Source: JAGWNR01 sp964565685 | GTDB taxonomy: Bacteria; Patescibacteriota; Minisyncoccia; Phycocordibacterales; PALSA-1337 | Reading direction: 5' to 3' | Assembly (NCBI GenBank): GCA_964565685.1 | Contig: CAZMFR010000005.1 | Coordinates: 1-62,948 of the forward strand | DNA length: 62,948 nt | Shown here: positions 61,007 to 62,948 of the stretch, piece after piece | Layout: each line of letters opens with the position of its first letter | How positions within the stretch are numbered: the first letter of the stretch is position 1 | Position numbers and translations under genes: made by a program | Notes under the pieces: model-generated | What the model was told of the DNA's origin: nothing | Database searches by the model: none | The model's input: only the letters and a program-made list of their open reading frames with translations

Positions 61007-61080
61007 GCTCGACTTGGCGGTATGCCACGAGTTCGAACCTTTTAGCTCATTGCACCACAAGGGAGAATGAATAAAAAAAA

Positions 61081-61103
61081 CTGGGAATCGTGTTGACTCC
61101 CAG
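61081..61103 (-). terminator. Terminator of the GNAT gene
   Basis: Minus strand CTGGGA...TCCCAG stem then TTTTTTTTATT, eight bases past the stop. Confidence 0.9.
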
Positions 61104-61110
61104 TCGTGCA

Positions 61111-61614
61111 TCATCTTCCAGGGATCCTGATCCGCAAACTACGAACCTTGCCGCAACCGGCATTGCTCCCATAATTCGGATCGTCATATTTGACAAATCC
61201 CATTTTAAAGAAGTGCCTTGATATCTGCTCAAACGCCGGACGACCCACCGAAACGCTTTCTGATAGCCAGCGATACCTCGGTGGAGCGACACGGGACACA
61301 TATTGGAGAAATAGTTTCATCGCTTCTTCTCCGTATCCATTTCCACGCTTGCTCAGGACGATGCCGTAATAGCGAAGGCGTAGGACGTCAGGAATGTCGC
61401 CGTATTCGAACCAACCGATGATGCCGATGATCAAATCGCCTTCCCGTATCGAAAAGATCTCTCCCGTGCTTTCTTCTGGGATAAGACCCAATTCCTCGTA
61501 GCTCTCACGAGCCTCCTGTTGATGAGCTGGGACTTCCCAAATACTGTTGAGTTCTGGGTTTTTCGTAAACAAAGAATGATTCTCCGGCGGAACGAGCTTG
61601 TGTATAGTTATCAT
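61111..61614 (-). CDS. GNAT-family acetyltransferase
   Basis: 167 residues. LIIGIIGWFEYGDIPDVLRL and RYYGIVLSKRGNGYGEEAMK (acetyl-CoA loop, RGNGYG) define the GNAT fold; a C-terminal FKMGFVKYDDPNYG follows the usual pattern. Substrate unknown. Confidence 0.8.
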   Translation of the reverse strand: MITIHKLVPPENHSLFTKNPELNSIWEVPAHQQEARESYEELGLIPEESTGEIFSIREGDLIIGIIGWFEYGDIPDVLRLRYYGIVLSKRGNGYGEEAMKLFLQYVSRVAPPRYRWLSESVSVGRPAFEQISRHFFKMGFVKYDDPNYGSNAGCGKVRSLRIRIPGR

Positions 61615-61687
61615 AAAGAGCTTTTGTTGAATGTTTTGCTCATAACATACAATAAGTTAACTGATATGTCTATATTAAAATTGAAAA

Positions 61688-61713
61688 GAGCCGCTCGCTT
61701 GCGCAAGTGGCTC
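61688..61713 (-). terminator. Terminator of 61805-62743
   Basis: GAGCCGCT/AGTGGCTC stem; minus-strand tail TTTTCAATTTT. Confidence 0.7.
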
Positions 61714-61804
61714 TGAAAAATTCGAATTCAAGAGTCAAAATACAACATACTCAAGGATTCGAGGTGCAAGGCCTTCGGCTCTGAGATCCTCATGCTCGAT
61801 GAGA

Positions 61805-62743
61805 TTACTGCGGAGGGAACCCAGACGCGGTGCCATAGTCGCCGTTGGCAACGTCAACATCGTTCGCGTCGAACCTGACCAGGCCGCCGTTGAAGATGAA
61901 GCAGGGCGACCTCGAGAAGGCGCCATCGGCATCTGGAGACCACTCGTCACCGGCGCAATCAATCCAGAGGTCGTCGTAGTGCTTGAGGCGGATCGGGTTC
62001 GTGAGAGGCATGATACCGACCACGAATGCGCCAAGACCGACCTCGCCGGGCGTGTCTTCCATGACTACGCGGGCACGGCGGACAGAACGGCCACGATGGC
62101 GGATGCCGAACTGTGCGTCGATGATGAGGATGTCCGCATCGCCTTGCGCCTTGGCCAACTCGTCCCAGAACTGAATGGAACGGGCCGACTGGCGCAAATG
62201 CTGTTCGTCAACCTGTCCGTTGCGGTAGTTGTAGAACGCGCCGTCGCGAGCCTTCTTGATGGCGTCGAGCACCTTAACCACCGCCTCGCTGTAGGTCGAA
62301 CCGAAGATCTTCGGGTTCTTCTTCCAGTTGGGGATGGCGAACCATCCTTCGGCGTTCGCCGGCAGTTTGACCTCGCCCTTCTCGATCCGCGCCTGCAGAT
62401 CTTGATTGGCAAAGCCGATGCCCGGGAACAGGATGCGAAGCTGATTGCACTGGGCGTTCAGATCCGTGGATTTCTTGTAGCCGGAGAGGTAGCCGTATTT
62501 GGACTCAACCTCCTCGTTGGCGAATTCGTTCACCACGGCAAACTCGCTGATCTTCTCGACAGCGAACTGCCGGAGAGATTCGACGAATGCAGGATTGCCC
62601 TTGAGACGCTCGGCACCCTTCTTGCTCAAAGCGTCGAGTGCTTCTTGCACGAGGTCCGAACCGGCGACGTCGCCAATCATGCGGGTGATGAGTTTCTTCT
62701 GACCGTCCGTTATGGGTTCTGTCGTTTGAGTAAGCGTCTTCAT
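61805..62743 (-). CDS. Conserved-looking hypothetical protein (312 aa, GC-rich)
   Basis: Starts MKTLTQTTEPITDGQKKLIT; AAAGGAGC is eight bases upstream, and the in-frame ATG at 62761 overlaps that site so is rejected. Segments: LFPGIGFANQDLQARIEKGE, GWFAIPNWKKNPKIFGSTYS, VLDAIKKARDGAFYNYRNGQ and FGIRHRGRSVRRARVVMEDT, ending GGLVRFDANDVDVANGDYGT. No signal peptide or membrane helix. Base composition is richer in GC than neighbours (like the transposase), hinting at a different origin. Function unknown. Confidence 0.7.
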   Translation of the reverse strand: MKTLTQTTEPITDGQKKLITRMIGDVAGSDLVQEALDALSKKGAERLKGNPAFVESLRQFAVEKISEFAVVNEFANEEVESKYGYLSGYKKSTDLNAQCNQLRILFPGIGFANQDLQARIEKGEVKLPANAEGWFAIPNWKKNPKIFGSTYSEAVVKVLDAIKKARDGAFYNYRNGQVDEQHLRQSARSIQFWDELAKAQGDADILIIDAQFGIRHRGRSVRRARVVMEDTPGEVGLGAFVVGIMPLTNPIRLKHYDDLWIDCAGDEWSPDADGAFSRSPCFIFNGGLVRFDANDVDVANGDYGTASGFPPQ

Positions 62744-62803
62744 GACGTTAGCTCCTTTCATATAATGCCAGATTCGCTCCGGCAGGTTGCGGCCTTTTCT
62801 CGG

Positions 62804-62878
62804 ATGACCCAGTAGGTCATTTTGGTAAATGAGATGAGCTTACTAGGCCCCATAGAGGCCCAAAAAGCTCATCTCATT
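62804..62878 (-). promoter_or_regulatory. Structured leader of 61805-62743
   Basis: Perfect 14-bp stem AATGAGATGAGCTT/AAGCTCATCTCATT (62828-62841 with 62865-62878) and ATGACC...GGTCAT (62804-62809 with 62815-62820). A TTGACA-like -35 on the minus strand is at 62892-62897. It may be a regulatory leader. Confidence 0.45.
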
Positions 62879-62948
62879 CGCAGTATTCCTTTGTCAAACT
62901 AGCAACCTTTGAAGTAGGACAGTTAGAATTAATCATTAGCCACAATTA

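Noticed and set aside
61010..61065. tRNA-like sequence with GAGTTCGAAC and GCACCACAA
   Set aside because: The T-loop-like string is present but T stem, anticodon stem and acceptor stem do not pair on either strand.
1..62948. CRISPR arrays, integrases and rRNA genes
   Set aside because: Looked for repeated spacer arrays, tyrosine/serine integrase motifs and rRNA signatures; none seen.

Overview
The window looks like a chromosomal contig from a Patescibacteria (Candidate Phyla Radiation) bacterium, most likely of the Parcubacteria/Paceibacteria group; this is inferred from gene content and not from an rRNA gene, which is absent. Reasons: translation, replication, repair and envelope genes dominate and no amino-acid or cofactor biosynthesis genes are seen; many proteins are compact (SMC without a hinge, UvrC without its C-terminal HhH part, ThrRS without TGS); there are secreted Thr/Ser-rich or PKD-like surface proteins with few homologues, a SWIB-domain protein, a NusB-NUDIX fusion and a single-chain PheRS. 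Most genes are on the minus strand. A 100-N scaffold gap lies inside uvrB (17799-17898).

Layout. 1-7.85 kb: tRNA-Ala(CGC), tRNA-Pro(CGG), a secreted small protein, a 1610-residue modular surface protein coupled to a second secreted protein, then a small cassette bounded by 33-bp direct repeats that abuts tRNA-Ala(TGC). 8-22 kb: ddl, uvrC, uvrA, a tandem-receiver protein, a stomatin-like protein, two RhuM-like genes (one frameshifted), uvrB with a large repetitive insertion, and a hinge-less smc. 22-26.4 kb: small Cys-rich remnants, a 291-bp nested inverted-repeat element, then a nusB-NUDIX / small membrane protein / rnc operon, rpmF and rnhB. 26.4-33 kb: dnaE, then the most striking region: an IS110-like transposase gene flanked on both sides by two homologous copies (about 600 nt each) of a very large, highly structured non-coding RNA whose stems covary between copies. 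33-40.6 kb: a T-box leader and thrS, a PKD-like surface protein, gyrB and single-chain pheS. 40.6-50.6 kb: DUF1653, DUF5069, HNH, tRNA-Thr, tsf, rpsB, a membrane metalloprotease, gyrA, small hypotheticals, a RelE/barnase-like candidate and an MBL-fold protein. 50.8-62.9 kb: ribosomal protein S1, pth, obg, murJ with an O-antigen-ligase/TPR protein, RNase P RNA, DUF192, SWIB, a phosphogluconolactonase-like protein, GNAT, and a GC-rich conserved hypothetical.

Expression signals fall into two classes. Six core genes (ddl, slipin, uvrB, smc, rnhB, dnaE) have a -10 box exactly six bases before the start codon, which predicts leaderless mRNAs; several others are within 5-10 bases. In contrast small accessory genes and the transposase have clear Shine-Dalgarno sequences. 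The window is also rich in short palindromes, several lying in frame inside uvrB, gyrB and rnhB.

Uncertainty: all functional calls are from reading translations and motifs without database search; RNA structures were paired by eye.
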